NCBI GenBank assembly: GCA_964017195.1
Contig: OZ024900.1
Span: 28,824,441-28,888,440 of the forward strand
Direction of reading: 5' to 3'
DNA from: Siderastrea radians
Taxonomy: Eukaryota; Cnidaria; Anthozoa; Scleractinia; Rhizangiidae
Length of the DNA: 64,000 bases
In this document: one piece after another, positions 11,050 through 22,414 of the stretch
How the letters are laid out: each line of letters begins with the position of its first letter
Numbering within the stretch: position 1 is the first letter of the stretch
Notes under the pieces: generated by a model
Told to the model about the DNA's origin: nothing
Databases searched by the model: none
The model's input: the letters and a program-made list of their open reading frames with translations, nothing else
Made by a program: the position numbers and the translations under genes

Positions 11050-11159
11050 AACATACGAAGAAAGTGCTGTAAAGCTTGTGGTACGGGTACTCAAGAGCGG
11101 TACTGTCTTATATAAGACGCATGCGCATATAAGTCTTGTGAATGTTACCTTCGTATGTT
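11050..11159. repeat. Short inverted repeat with central palindrome
   Basis: AACATACGAAG at 11050-11060 pairs with CTTCGTATGTT at 11149-11159. Near the middle, about 11105-11118, lies the 14-base palindrome GTCTTATATAAGAC. This may be a small MITE; target duplication not determined. Confidence 0.45.
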
Positions 11160-12797
11160 TTTGTCGTTTAATTTACAGTATTTAGATATGAACGGCGAAG
11201 GGTTGTTAAGATTGGGTTTTTTTGTATTTGTCTTGTTTTTTAACGGCTAGGGAGAAACGAGACTCAAACGAAGCACGCGTATGTTATTGTTTATGTGTCC
11301 CGGAGTCCCAGACATGCGGTACGCTTAGCGGCGCGAAAGATTTCGCTCGATTTATTTCACTTAAATGAGGAACAATGGCAAAGCACAGTCCATCAGTCAC
11401 ATTATTAAAGAACCGACATTCACCTGTTCTGTGTTGCTGTACTTCCACCAACATATTAAACTCGGACAAATACTTTTAATTAGTTGCGCTCACACGTGTG
11501 AGAAATGAACATGGTCACTCAGATGAGAAGAAATAATACCCGAAGTCTTAATTGGAAAAACGCATTATGTTTGTAAAAATAGTTCCACTCATTACGCTGA
11601 AGTCGATATCACATTTTAAATCTTCGAAGTAAACCAAAAAAGTCTGAAGGAAACTAAAACTTCGCGATCCGAAAGAAATTCGGCACGTCAATTCTAACCT
11701 GAGTAAACACAAATCTGCCGTATGCAAATTTGGTATGATTTGCTTGAATGACATTTTGTAACGCAATGCATGAGCAGTTCTCTAAGCCGTCAAGACATCA
11801 AGCCCCGGGCAGCAAGCTGTGTCGAAAGGCGAATGTGTAGTTGAAATCATATGTCTATGCTATTTCTTCGAGTATCCCTTTTTTGCTGGGAAATTAAACT
11901 GGTAAAGATGCAGGGATTCTTGATGACTTCACCCACGCGATGGCATGACCTCCTGCATGTGTAAGTCTTGTCTTGTCTTGCCTGTCAAAGAAGAGTTCGC
12001 GCAGTTTGCCACAATTATAGCTTTTGGACCTTTTTGTTTCTATTTCTTGGATGGAATAAAAAACTGAATTGAGTCAGTTCTGAGTTGAACCCGTATCACT
12101 GTATCTGAGACACGCTTAAAAAAATTGTTCATGTTTTGTCATGTGCCGGAGATCATGTTAAGCTGAGTCATCAGAGTTTAAACATTACGTCATCCAGTAC
12201 CGCTATAGTCAAAATATTGTGTCACACAATCACACTTTTCGTCACGCCGGTTCGTAAAAAGAGAAGATCGCGCTAACATTTGTGAAACCTAGGGGTGGGG
12301 AGGGTCAGAATGGCCGGTTAAAATGCCCAATGGGCTTTCTTGTTTTAGTTTACGATGTTGTGACCATGATTTATATCAGTCACATCCACAGATTTTCCAG
12401 CCGACATAGAAATGATTTCTTTCTTGGTTTTATCATATACGGGAACATATGGTTTTTGAATTTTTTTAGCGACGTGTTTAAGATAGCAATTTGCATAGAT
12501 TAGCTTGTTCAAGCGTGTCTGTAGGTTTATAAACCTGTAATGTATACGATAACATAGCGAGTTCACGGTACGCTCAAGCTCGGAAACTTCGTTAACTGCA
12601 AAACCAAAATGTACTTTTGAATCGTCTGGCAAAGAAATATGAAATACTCCCAGAAGGTGCGAATCTTTCTGTCGAAATTGTTCGAGAATTCCTTACAGCG
12701 GGGCATTTTTTGGAGAACTCGGCCAGCTGCTGGCCATGTCATCTGAAAAGTCCTAAAAAGTACAACAAATCACAGTTTACTTAAAGAAAACAAAATA

Positions 12798-12843
12798 CCA
12801 GTCTGCGTAGTCTGCATGGTCTGCAGTCTGCACAGTCTGCAGG
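12798..12843. repeat. AGTCTGCA-type short tandem repeat
   Basis: Five to six imperfect repeats of AGTCTGCA/GGTCTGCA. Confidence 0.7.
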
Positions 12844-13168
12844 CTACATTTTAACATGACCGCAATGACTGTCCTCTCCTCAAATTATTATCTACTACAC
12901 TTATTTCTTTCACATCTTGTTGTGAGCTGGATTTATATTCTTCAGTAATATGCAGACAATCATTAGTTGACCTTAACTGAGGTTTCAGTTTTAAATTTAA
13001 TTTGAAGTTTTTATGCAGTCGTTTTGTTCTAGTGTCAGTTTGACTTTTTAGCCTGTAGCCTACTAGCCCGATGGTTGCTCTATCTCCAATTTTGGTCCAA
13101 CTGGGTTTTTAGCGGGATGTTTTTTTGCATTCCAAGGGTATTGCTGAGTAAACGAATAAGCTGTTTTA

Positions 13169-13378
13169 GGCCTAGTTCAGACGCCGTACCTCTCATGGGC
13201 CGTACCAAATACATTTTCGCTCCTAGGTCGTATTTAAGTGGCAAACTTTGCCGTACTCTGAGATTTTGGCTTGCCTAATTGAAATCTGTCGAAAAAATTC
13301 ATTTGGACACCGTACAACTGCCAAAAAACTACGTACTACTTGGTACGACACATGGGAGGTGCGGCGTCTGAACTGGGC
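13169..13378. mobile_element. 210-bp MITE, AGTTCAGACGCC terminal repeats
   Basis: Left end GGCCTAGTTCAGACGCCG and right end (complement) GCCCAGTTCAGACGCCG agree over about 28 bases to CCTC.CATG. TTTA occurs on both sides (13165-13168 and 13379-13382). The ends and target resemble PIF/Harbinger-type MITEs; that assignment is tentative because the left end is one base longer than the right. Confidence 0.7.
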
Positions 13379-13489
13379 TTTATGCACTCAGGTGCTATAG
13401 TGGAGGGGGGAAGTATTTGCAAGAATAATCGCGTGTTGTTTTGTCCTCAGAGTATGTCTTAAAAATCGCAAATAAGCGAGGATAAGACT

Positions 13490-13597
13490 TGTCATTTCAA
13501 CATAGGTCAAGCACGCAATGCGTGCCTATGTTTAGTGGCGTCACAGGAGCGTTGCGTGACGCCACTAAAAACGGCTGCGTAGGAGACTACTTGTACG
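13490..13597. repeat. Repeat with perfect 14-bp hairpin
   Basis: TTTAGTGGCGTCAC at 13531-13544 and GTGACGCCACTAAA at 13556-13569 form a perfect stem with an 11-base loop. A second smaller palindrome GCACGCAATGCGTGC precedes it. The flanks match 10042-10088 in reverse. Confidence 0.7.
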
Positions 13598-13929
13598 TCA
13601 GAGGGTTAAAGTACCTATGAACTAAAAAATTTTCTTCTTAATATGATAGTTTATGACTCCCTCAGTCTAAATATGTAAGTTTCACTGAGTAGAACCCTTT
13701 GCGTGGGGTGTTTTTGCAGCCGCAAAGTTCAAATTGGGCACCCGAAAGTGTCTCCATTTTGCGCTCGGCCAAAACAAATCGCGCAGAAGACAAGAGTGTT
13801 GTGGCTCAAAAGAGGGTTTGCAGAAGAGAAATTACTATGGAGTGACTCGTGCGCTCAGGATTGTAAACTACAAGGGCAGGATTCGCACAATGAGAGCAAG
13901 TGTGTGTCGCTTTTCAAAAGGAAACGAAT

Positions 13930-13983
13930 TAAGTTGAACTAGTGCTCCCGCAGTCCGGCAGTCCCGTAGTCGATGACTAACTA
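13930..13983. repeat. Direct repeat, right copy (pairs with 9405-9457)
   Basis: Same 50-base word as at 9405; see that entry. The interval between carries the 541-bp and 210-bp MITEs and the 13.5-kb hairpin repeat. Confidence 0.6.
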
Positions 13984-14067
13984 AAATTAAATGAGTTGAA
14001 CGGGCTTACGGGTATTAGAAGCAGGGAAATGAACTGGGGTCTGATCTAGTCATCCTGGCAGCCATAT

Positions 14068-14120
14068 TGGGTTAGGGTTAGGTCGGTTAGGTTAGGGTTA
14101 GGGTTTGAGGTAGGGTTAGG
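14068..14120 (+). repeat. Interstitial telomere-like (TTAGGG)n tract
   Basis: About eight TTAGGG or near-TTAGGG units (GGTTAGGGTTAGG, TTAGGTTAGGGTTAGGGTTT). TTAGGG is the known telomere repeat of cnidarians and vertebrates. The tract lies exactly before copy 2 of the duplicated unit starts. Confidence 0.8.
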
Positions 14121-14129
14121 TTGATAAAT

Positions 14130-17100
14130 CAATTACCATTGGAAAAACATCTGAAAAAAGAGCATTTTTGTTTATTGCGCTCTATAAATGAACACCTGCT
14201 TTACTTTTTAAAACTTCGAAAATTTTAACGCCTAAGATAAGCCAAAAAGTCAACTGGAATTGCTAATGTTCTTTAAAGAATTTAATTTTATTTAAGACAC
14301 GGCAAACGTAGAGAATTCGATTCTGATCTTCGGTAACGAAGCATAGGTTCGCAGTTGACGAGGGACAAACATCTGAATCATTCATAATGTGGCGCAAAAG
14401 CATTGACATCTTAAATATAACTAAATTTGACTGTCTTATTTTTTTAACTCAGTTTAAATGACTTTGGTAATTTTTTAAATATTTTGTATGTAGTTAGGTG
14501 TAACAGCTTCCTTAAAACCGCCTGCGAGGCCGAGGTTTTTACACGCAAATAGCCAGAGGTGCAGCCATCGCTACAGTAGACAGCGACGTCGAGGACAATT
14601 GGACTTTCTTATAGACAACAAACAGATTGCAATTTGAAAACAACAACATTGAGGTCGTTTTTAAAATAAGACCAAAGAAATTATACTTCACAAACAGATT
14701 GTAAGACTAGCATTATGGCAAAAAGATATTAAATTTGACCTTTTACTGTAGTGCCAGCATTGCAATCAGATTGGCTTCTCAAGGATAGCTTCCATTTTAA
14801 GAACGCATGTTGGAACCTTTTGTGAGTAAACTTTACTGCTTTGTCAGTACATTTTACTTTCTAATTGTTATTGCTCGGAAATTTACAAAGAGGGACACCT
14901 TTAGTGTCAGTCGTGTATGCTGCTCTTACTTTGGAATCTGTATATGAGAACTGTAGCGTTACTCGGAAATCTAGCGTTTAAAGCAGTATCGTTTTGTAAT
15001 ATAATACTGTTTGATTTCTGTTGTTTGTTTTTGTTGTTTAGTGTTTAAACTTTATAAAATGAAACAGAAGGCAGCTTTTTACCTTTTTGTTACCAGTTTT
15101 GCCGCTGTTTTCACAGCTTAAAGACTCTTTTTCACTAATTTAACTATTCTATCAAACAGTGACAAATTTGTCTTCCGTTGTTTGAAAACAACTGGTCCTG
15201 CTGTGCGTTCAGATGTCCAAAGGAAGTCTTCCCACCCTGTCGACAGAGGAGCTAATTAAAGCATCAAAATTCAAGGCTAAGCAACTTGAGAAAGGTTGCA
15301 TTCTTTCCCTTTTATTCCATTAAGTTACTCCAGTTTCATGGATGTTCATGACAGTTGAAAAAAAAAAATCTGAAAAAAAGTGCATTTATATTTGTTGTGC
15401 TCTCTGAATAAATCTTAGCTCGCGGAAATTTTTGATAGCACTTAACGTGACTGAAAATTTAAACGTCCGAGCAATAAAGAATCCAAACATTGAAATGTCC
15501 ATAATCTCAAAACAGAGGACATTTTTTTCTTGGATTTGATAAAGTTGATCGTCATATCAATATGGCTCCGTATCTAAATCTTCTACGCCACCTTGTTTGA
15601 CCCCTTTATTTGGACTTGAATCTATTTTTATTTGAATGGCTAAACTATGATTTTATTGGGTGTTTGGTAACTGTATACAGCTCTTTCAATAACCATTGTC
15701 CTAAAGCCTACTTAAAAAGTTCGAAAATTTATTAACAAATTTACCAAACTACGCTATGGCTCACCTCAACAGAAAATAAATCACCCAGACAAGTCAGACA
15801 AGTGTTTACGGTACTTTTACCCATTCTATGATGGTGACAGCCATGAAATAAATTAACAGCTCAGTCACGAAAGATTTACAGATACATGCACATATTACCT
15901 GTCGGTCTTGTCGCGTAAGCTCGAGGGTTTAAAATCTGGGAACGTTAATTAAAATAGCTGTATATGATCACTAAACTGTTGTTTGTTGTCCTATAGGTGT
16001 GTATAAATTGTAGGCAAAGTTCCGCTCTGATTAAATCGTTTGCCAGTGTTAGAGAAAGAATGACTGAGTTCTTCTTTTTTAAGGAGTTTCAGCGAGCAAG
16101 AAATTCGTCGAAATAACGCCTAAGATAAGCCAAAAGTCAAATGGAATTGCTGATGTTCTTTAAAGAATTTTATTAAAGACAAGCGAAGCGTAGATAATTC
16201 TATTCTGAACTATTCTGATCTTCGTTAACAAAGCATAGGTCTACAGTTGCCAAAAGACACAACATCTAAATCATTTATACTGGCGCAAAAGCATTGACAT
16301 CTGAAATATAATTAAGATCTGTCTGTCTGGTTTTTTGGTTTTAACTCCATTTCAAATTGTTCCTCGCAAGGAAAACAAGAGCGATCGATGATTCTTTCTA
16401 CGAATAAACAGTGGCAATTCAGCCAATTTGAGTCGCGTATTTTGTGTAGACCACGTTGAATGTAACCCTTCTATTGTTTTTTTTTACGATTGGTAAACTT
16501 CCCCTTTATGCTTTATTGTAGTCTACGAAATAATCCACTTACTTAGCCTTAAATTTATTGAGGTGCTTTATTCGTTAGCAAGCTGCGACACGGTGTTGAA
16601 TTTTTGATTTGGACGTAGAATTTGTCTCTGTCAATAAATTTCAAAAGTGTTACCATTCACATAAAAGCTGTTAAGCAGTACTTTCACGTAGTACTACTTG
16701 TTTGCTTGTTCTTTTATTTCCGTTTGTTTTTTAATTTGAAAAATTAAATCGCAGGGAATCCTCACAAATTAATCCCTCCGTTTACAAAATAGATAATACA
16801 CATATATAATGTCCTCCTTTAGCCGACCTTAGCAAACTCCCCCCCGATGTTTTATTGTATTCTTCAAAATACACCACTTGTTTAGCGTTAAATTCATTGA
16901 TGCGCCTTATTAGTTAGCAAGCTGCGAAGAAACTGGTGTCGAACTCTTGCAGCGCAGATATTTGGACTGCCAGCTTGGCAAGTATTGTTCCTATTGTTAC
17001 CAATATCCTATATCATCTGTGCGGTGTGTTAAGGCATTTACTTATCAAGGTTGGTTTTGCAGTCAGCTGAAGGTAAAATTTTTCCTTTTTTCCACTTTTA

Positions 17101-17280
17101 ACACTTTCTTAGAAGAGTTGTGATCATTGAATACTATTTTTCGTAAAACATTGTCTACTAACAAGTTTTTACAACATTTGTTATGGAAATATGGTATTTA
17201 TTCACTAACGAAATACTTGTGTTTATTGTTTCCACCAGTGTGTTAAGGTATTCACCTGCCAAGGTTTTTGCAGTCGAGGT
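14130..17280. repeat. Duplicated unit, copy 2 (cysteine-rich peptide family)
   Basis: Counterpart of 1980-5300. It contains two sub-blocks of the same ancestry (14230-14400 and 16070-16290 are alike), so the locus has gone through at least two rounds of duplication. It has no LINE fragment at the place where copy 1 has one. Confidence 0.6.
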
Positions 17281-17570
17281 AAGCTTTCTCGTAAAACGTT
17301 TATGCTACCATATTAACGTCTTTTATTATCTTAGGCTTAGAATTCACAAAAATTGTGCAAAATTTATCGCTAAAATTTGAGGGAGTACAAGGATGCCTCA
17401 GGAACAAAATTGAGAAAGGTACAAAGTTTAAGGTTTTATGGTCAATAATATATGCAATAAACTTACTGTTTAAAAAACAAGTGAGTGTTAAATACCTTTA
17501 CATTGTTCTCCGTGGATTCGGATTTTTTTCTTGGAGGTTTTCATCTTCGCGCCCCCTTATCGATATGTGA
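16953..17570 (+). CDS. Cysteine-rich peptide gene, copy 2 (exons 2-4, partial)
   Basis: Three successive open segments with agreeing splice phases: 16953-17072 (acceptor CTCTTGCAG, donor AAG/GTAAAA, 40 codons, five Cys), 17239-17278 (branch-like CTAAC, acceptor CCACCAG, donor GAG/GTAAGC, three Cys in C-x5-C-x3-C) and 17335 onward (acceptor TTATCTTAG). The last either ends at a donor at 17418 or reads on to TGA at 17568. The second segment, CVKVFTCQGFC, repeats the end of the first, CVKAFTYQGWFC, so exon duplication is likely. No signal-peptide exon was located, so the 5' end is missing from this call. Family not recognised; a secreted disulfide peptide is the best guess. Confidence 0.45.
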
Positions 17571-17939
17571 AAACGACAAATTTACTCGAATCCACCGTGA
17601 AAGTAGGAGATAGAAAGTCATACGGCGCCGTTAAAAATCTCTAGGAACATTTTTTTAAATAGAAATGTCAAAGTTAACAATGCCATTATATATCGAGGTA
17701 ATTTTCCCCACAAAAAACAATGTTTCCTTACCGGTCTCCTAAATTCAACTGGAAGAACAAATATTTTTGTTCGTAGTGCGTCGAAACTCCTTCAGTCATA
17801 TTCTTGCTCCTTCACGGTTTATCATTATCTCTTTGGCGTTTTTCTTCTTAAGAAAACTATTATCTTGCAGTTTTCTTTCCCTCAAGGAAAAGATTTGTTG
17901 TTTTCCTAAACTAGGAATTTCTTGAGAAAGATGGAATAT

Positions 17940-18065
17940 TCAGTTTGTCACGAGCGTGGGACAAAGAAATCACCTGAATCGAAACCCATGACTTCCCGTA
18001 CACCGGTCGGGCGCTCTAACCACTGAGCCGACTGGGAGACTGGTGGCGAGCGAAGGCATGTTTAC
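17940..18065 (-). mobile_element. tRNA-headed SINE
   Basis: On the minus strand it reads GGCTCAGTGGTTAGAGCGCC (box A like) then GGTTTCGATTC (box B like), preceded by CTCCCAGTC. The acceptor stem does not pair, so it is a SINE head rather than a working tRNA. Confidence 0.6.
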
Positions 18066-18129
18066 TGAGTTCGTTGTGACACGCATCCTGCATGCTGCTT
18101 GGATCAGCAATGTCGAAAGCACCGTGTAT

Positions 18130-19320
18130 GATCATGAAGAAAGAAAGATGGTAAATTTTAAGCTTGGAAAGAAATGAATTTCTTTATGGTCCACTATCAT
18201 CTTCTTCGCGTTTTTCTACCCTACCTAACTATTGATTTTATAGTGTCTTTTTGCCCTAGGAAAGCTTTCCTTCCCTTTAGATTCGTAAACTAGAATCACC
18301 AATCTCATCGTTCTTTGTCTTCTCGATATTCCCCAGTTTAACAATCTTTAGTCCTTTTAATTAATTTATAGTTTATTAAAGTGGTTTTCAATTGAATCAG
18401 ATGTTGAAAGTAAATCGTGTTTGCTTTAGTTTTGCTTTACCAAGCTCTGTGATTACTTAGGGAAACTTGCACATTTTCGAGACCAATTAAAAGTAAAACC
18501 AAAGCTAGTCCTGACTCGGGCTATTTACCATTTGTCAACAGAAATAAAATCGGGATTTTCGATGAGAAATTTAAATGGTACTGCTTATTTCACTGTAAAG
18601 GTTCCGGAAAAGATGACGTATTCCTCCTTTCCCACTCCAACCGAAATAACCGGAAAATTCCTGTACCAATTGTCAAAGCCATGCTCCGGTCGGTTTTCGC
18701 ACTCTTTGATGAAAAAACCCGTACCGTTGGAAGCGATCCATTCCGACGTCTTTTTCATGTACGTAAATGAGAAACGTGCTCGGTTGCACGCGTTTTAGCA
18801 CACTTTTAGAACATTTAGAACATTTAGAACATTTAACTCTTTGTATACAACTTATTATAGCTTAACTTTATAAAGTTTCATTTTTAGTCTTAATAAATTT
18901 CAGTTCTTCTTTCATAGTTGATGCCCTATAAGTTTTTATTGTATGTTTAGCTCAATTATTGTTAAAAATGCACATTTCAAAATGCGCATTACAAATCTTA
19001 GCCGATACTTGCCCAATCATGATAAATTTTATATATAAAATTAAATTAGTTTTCACGCGCGTTGACGATTGTTACATGTACTTCCTTCAAGTTCACGTTG
19101 GTTCATTGTGTTTTTCGGTCCTGTTGTGACTGGTCAAAGTAATTGCTTTGCTTATGCTTTTATGACACTTACATGTAAGTGGCTGTCCGCGAAAGAATCG
19201 ACCACTCAATTTTGATCAAATTTTCGATTTCGTTCAAACTTTTTGTGCCAGACAAGGTTGATATAGGACTAATGAAAATACATTTCGTTTGTTGGTAATC
19301 TTCAGTATACCCGAGATTTT
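18130..19320. other. Intergenic stretch
   Basis: No recognised gene. An 88-codon open frame near 18532-18798 starts at TTG and has no domain. Around 18805-18835 there are three copies of TTTAGAACA. Nothing else was supported. Confidence 0.45.
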
Positions 19321-19526
19321 GAGGTAAGTGTTGTTGGTACCTGGAGCCCTCAAAATCGCCCTTTCGTCGAGTCGAACTTAGCCAATTTTGGGAAGTCTGC
19401 TGCCGACCGTATATTTATCCAAAAAATCTAACTTTTATACCAGTAATACATACGTCATGTTACTTTAGAAATGAGGTGGAAAAAGTTCAAATTATCGAGA
19501 CTTGTTTAAACGACAGAGTCTCAAAC

Positions 19527-19947
19527 CAGGGTCTGGAAGGGTATTCTCGGGATCCGGGATTTGGCCAAAATACAGTGCAGGATTCGGGAAAACGCAAAAT
19601 ATCTTGACGGGATTCGGGATTTGACTGCTTCCAGGGAAGCGGGATTCGCCAAAATTTGGGCATGGGATGCGAGAGTTTTTTGCTTGTCTGTCGGGAAATC
19701 GTCACCACCCAAGTACACGTTCTAGCGGCAAAAGCGAATCAACCAGGCGAGGGCAAAATATCAATCGAAAGGGCCAATCTACATCTTGAATTTATTAGCT
19801 TTTGCAGATATTAGTCATTTTTAATGTATTTTTGAGAAAGAAACACGGGATTCGGGAGAGCGATGAAAAAAGTGAGGAATGCGGGATTCTTGTGAAAAAG
19901 GAGCGGGAATGTGGGATCAGGACCCCCCCCCCCCTCTCCAGACCCTG
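19527..19947. mobile_element. 421-bp hAT-like MITE with empty site in the other arm
   Basis: Ends CAGGGTCTGGA and TCCAGACCCTG, flanked on both sides by TCAAAC (19521-19526 and 19948-19953). The other arm of the inverted duplication reads straight through GTCTCAAACTGGCC with one TCAAAC, an exact empty site. CAGGG ends suggest hAT; the visible target duplication is 6 rather than 8 bases. The interior is made of repeated GGGATTCGGGA-like words. Confidence 0.85.
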
Positions 19948-19953
19948 TCAAAC

Positions 19954-20252
19954 TGGCCAATCTTAACGGTATCAGCAAGAAGCGGGTCAAGTGGTAAGAC
20001 AAAAGCAAACGTTTCTCAAAATTCTGACCTACTCTGACAATCTTGGGTATTTTTCTTAAGAGTGCTAGGATAGTGTCCTTAAACTACGTATTAATATTTG
20101 GTGCATCTCTAACGTGTGAAGAGATACAGTTGCAACAATTCGGGAGAAATCCGTTATTCGGCAACAACTGTAATGAGACCGAGTGTGACAACGAGCGTAC
20201 AAGTTTTGATTTCTTTGTCTCGTTCATGGATGAAAATGGGCAAACACTATAA
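19954..20252 (+). pseudogene. Gene fragment in left arm (exon a interrupted)
   Basis: Exon b (20069-20252) is open for 60 codons to TAA and contains three Cys in CEE...NNCNETECDN and an acidic end. It can be joined to the end of exon a (donor TG/GTAAGA at 19993, acceptor GTGCTAG at 20068, tiny 75-base intron) with a matching phase that makes a Trp codon. Exon a upstream is cut by the 421-bp element, so this copy cannot be made as such. The sister copy is at 24288-24725. Family not recognised. Confidence 0.4.
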
Positions 20253-21574
20253 TTAAAAGGGTACAAATTAAAATCGTACCTTGAGGGTTGTCCAGCTTTA
20301 CTTCTAGGGCTGTTTTTCAACAGCTAACCGGCTGCAAATTTTACGGTTCTGCAACGGATTCTATCAATTTCGTAGTCGACTTTCGTTCGCTTACAGACGG
20401 CGATCTCGTGAGCTAAAAGCCTGAAGAACTGCATTATGTTGCTTGAAGAGAGTGACTAAATTCGTCGTAACAATCTTCTGGCTAAGGAAACGCCAGTGAC
20501 AAGTAAAAGAACGAAGACAAATCCAGGAAATGACACCCGAAAAATACTACGCCGTCCATCTTGTTCCAAGTGTATTACCGCTGACCGCAAAACACATTTC
20601 CTTCCTGATCGTAGTGGAAATGACACCGGAAATTTAAACCGGAAATCACTAACTTGCATGTGACCAGTAATGCGATTACCTTACAAACCACTTCATTAAA
20701 ATAATTCACAATAAAAGTACAGTTTTGATTGTTTTGCGTCTCACGAGAATTACTATAAGAAATAATCTCTACAGGTACAGATAGGTACTAAAAGTCAACT
20801 CATACACGCATACACCTTTATTTCTTTATGCCAGGGTGATCCAGTCAGAGTCAAAACTGACTCTGTTATCAAAAGGAGCCCCGGCAAACTAAACTATTAA
20901 AATTACTACTCAAAGTTGGAAATTCCTAGAAATACAGCAGGATGTGCTCGTAGCGGAGCCAGCGCGCTAGCGCGTCAGCGGAGCTCCATTGCTAAGGAAA
21001 TTTGGTAACCTATCAAGCCAAGAAATTTTGGTATGACGTAATAGTCACGTGACCGTCCGTCCGTACGTCCCGTCCGTTCGCACCACAGGTTTACCAATAC
21101 ACTTCATACTGGATATTACCCTATGCTGAATCCCGTGTGTTTTTGGCGCGAAATCGCATTTTGACTCGCGTTGTAGCGACCGTTGTAGCAAAACAAGCAA
21201 AGAAAACTAAAGTCAAAAACAGATTTGTTAAAAGAAAAAAAGTTCACAAGAATACTCAGTTGTCTTTTTGGCGGAAGGGGAAAAGTTCAACTTAGGCGAA
21301 AAAAATTAGGCGATAAAGTTCAGGCGAAAGTTCAAATTTGCCTCGTCAGTTCTGTTCGAACTCAGTCGGCACACCGCTTGAGTTCGCAGCTTTTCGTAGC
21401 GGTTTCGACGCCAAATATAGCAGAGCTAGTGCTTTTTGTTTTTTTCTGTCCAGAACCATGGTTTTTACGGCGTTCCGAACACATTTTGTCAGGAAAAACA
21501 CCAGCATTTTCATGCTGATAGGCAGCTTGTCAGGAAGAAAGAAATAAGTATTAAATTAACTTGAAACATGACAA

Positions 21575-21692
21575 TAAAAGCTCATGGCCTAGTGGACTAA
21601 CAGCTGGTTGCAGACGCAGAGGTCCCGGGCTCGGCTCTCAGCGAGGATGCGAATTTTTTTCATTTGTTTCTTCTTCTTCTTTTTCTTCTTCT

Positions 21693-21727
<35 letters not shown>

Positions 21728-21760
21728 TTCTTCTTTTTTATTTAACAACTTGAATGAGAG
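21575..21760 (+). mobile_element. tRNA-headed SINE with (TTC)n tail
   Basis: TGGCCTAGTGGACTAACAG (box A like) and GGTCCCGGGCTCGGCTCTC (box B region) are followed by about 70 bases of TTC/TTCTTC repeats. This is an insertion in the left arm only. Confidence 0.65.
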
Positions 21761-21974
21761 TATTTTCACAAATTAATAACTGCCAGCAAGAAAAAACAAA
21801 AACAAAAACAAAAAACAAACAAACAAAACAAAAGGGGGGGACTCCGCTTTTAGGCTTGGCTAAACCTATATATTAAGCGACCTTGATATCCCTGGCATTT
21901 TTTAATCTGTCTTAGGCAAACGTGAGATAAGCCTGCGATTTTAGGCACCTCTCATCGCTCCCTGCCACTAACGC

Positions 21975-22184
21975 GTTCGTGCTGATTGACTGACTCACTT
22001 TTACATGAATGACTGACTGTGCGATTGACGGATTGATTGACTTACTGATTGACTGTTTCATTGGTTGCTTTTAATTAAAATTGATTGTTTGACTGACTGA
22101 AAGATTGACTCGCTAAATGACTCCATGAATCAGTGATCGATCGATTGATTGGCTGATCGATTGATTGGTTGATTGGTTGATTGG

Positions 22185-22236
<52 letters not shown>

Positions 22237-22265
22237 ATGAAGGACTGCGATCGATTGATCAATCG
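21975..22265. repeat. (GATT)n / TGAC-TGAT degenerate microsatellite
   Basis: Tetranucleotide tract, near-perfect at 22150-22240. It gives an Asn-Gln-Ser repeat frame on the minus strand that is not a credible protein. Confidence 0.9.
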
Positions 22266-22414
22266 ACCCAATTGGAAAGAAGTAGCTTCGCATGGACAAC
22301 CCACCACCGTGAGAAAATAAAAGGACCGTATCGTGCAGTAAAGGATCTAATCAGCAAAAAATAAAGAACCAAATACGATAAAACAACAAGTCTGATTGCA
22401 CGGTAGGGAAACTA

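Larger units (their letters stand above)
10200..12280. other. Intergenic stretch without recognised genes
   Basis: Only short open frames without domains or paired splice sites. It contains the hairpin and TATA-like site at 10980-11017, a small inverted repeat at 11050-11159 and one copy of a 100-base direct repeat at 10860-10950. Confidence 0.5.
19325..21945. repeat. Inverted segmental duplication, left arm
   Basis: This arm matches 24805 down to about 23705 in reverse orientation. Matching pieces are 19330-19525, 19950-20340, 20400-20660, 20670-20940 and 21895-21945. Differences are mostly insertions in this arm: a 421-bp element at 19527-19947, about 110 bases near 20830-20920, and about 950 bases at 20945-21890 that include a SINE. 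The spacer between the arms is about 1.75 kb. Confidence 0.85.

Noticed and set aside
17940..18065. tRNA gene
   Set aside because: Acceptor and T arms do not pair properly; fits a SINE head.
22075..22307. Repeated Asn-Gln-Ser protein on the minus strand
   Set aside because: Translation of the GATT microsatellite.
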